Shown here piece after piece: positions 5,473-5,583 of a stretch of 5,583 bases of DNA. The position numbers and the translations under genes are program-made. Position 1 is the stretch's first letter; every line of letters starts with the position of its first letter. Source of the stretch: Bifidobacteriaceae bacterium (GTDB lineage: Bacteria; Actinomycetota; Actinomycetes; Actinomycetales; WQXJ01); NCBI GenBank assembly GCA_031266115.1, contig JAISBQ010000048.1, forward strand, positions 1 through 5,583, read 5' to 3'. The notes under the pieces are model-generated. The model saw only the letters and a list, made by a program, of their open reading frames with translations. It was not told the origin of the DNA and did no database searches.

Positions 5473-5515
5473 GTTTTCTTGCCGCTTGGCCTCCGGCCAG
5501 CCTGGCAAGGAAAAC
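5473..5515. terminator. nested palindrome after the large gene, probable terminator
   Basis: GTTTTCTTGCC (5473-5483) pairs with GGCAAGGAAAAC (5504-5515) with one bulged base. Inside, TGGCC (5487-5491) and GGCCA (5495-5499) form a second stem with a 3-base loop. It starts 25 bases after the stop codon. The T/A runs lie within the stem, so it reads similarly on both strands and could serve convergent genes. No U-tract follows. The remaining bases to 5583 show no feature I can support; several frames are open on both strands but none has a credible start or context. Confidence 0.6.
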
Positions 5516-5583
5516 CCGCCCCACGCGACAAGACCAACAATCCGACGCGCGAGGCGGGCAAGCGGTGCCCAACAGGACACCCA

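Noticed and set aside
1..5583. CRISPR array, insertion sequence, integrase or attachment-site repeats around hipBA
   Set aside because: No regularly spaced repeats, no transposase or recombinase, and no long matching direct repeats on the two sides of the operon were seen.

Overview
The window is GC-rich DNA whose codon use, Arg/Pro/Thr-rich proteins and GTG starts suggest a high-GC Gram-positive (Actinomycetota, possibly Micrococcales). The phylum is an inference from composition and protein style. The lower ranks cannot be fixed from this sequence.

Layout. Positions 1-215 hold no secure gene. At most there is the 5' end of a minus-strand gene leaving the left edge. Positions 216-1812 are a complete hipBA-type toxin-antitoxin operon: a HipB-like helix-turn-helix antitoxin (253-558), then a HipA-like Ser/Thr kinase (565-1812). 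A striking twin operator lies directly on the promoter and on the hipB start codon. Positions 1813-2340 are a 528-bp intergenic region rich in inverted repeats. One is probably the hipBA terminator, and at least one may be a structured leader of the next gene. Positions 2341-5448 encode a very long (1035 aa) exported protein. It has a PstS-like type-2 periplasmic-binding-protein fold, an additional N-terminal region with an Ig-like stretch, a Pro/Thr/Ser/Asp-rich stalk, and a C-terminal LPMTP-hydrophobic-RRR tail resembling a cell-surface anchor. Positions 5449-5583 contain a nested palindrome that probably ends transcription.

How the parts work together. HipB is expected to bind the paired palindromes at 217-261, shut off its own promoter and sequester HipA. 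The -10 element, start codon and operator are so compressed that the hipB message is probably leaderless. HipA is translationally coupled to hipB. The large surface protein is a separate transcription unit. No pst transporter or sortase gene is in view, so its ligand and anchoring partner are unknown.

Most notable items: the nested operator/leaderless start; the giant solute-binding surface protein lacking canonical PstS phosphate-loop residues; an abrupt reversal of third-position G/C preference inside that gene; and a perfect 11-bp stem just upstream of it.
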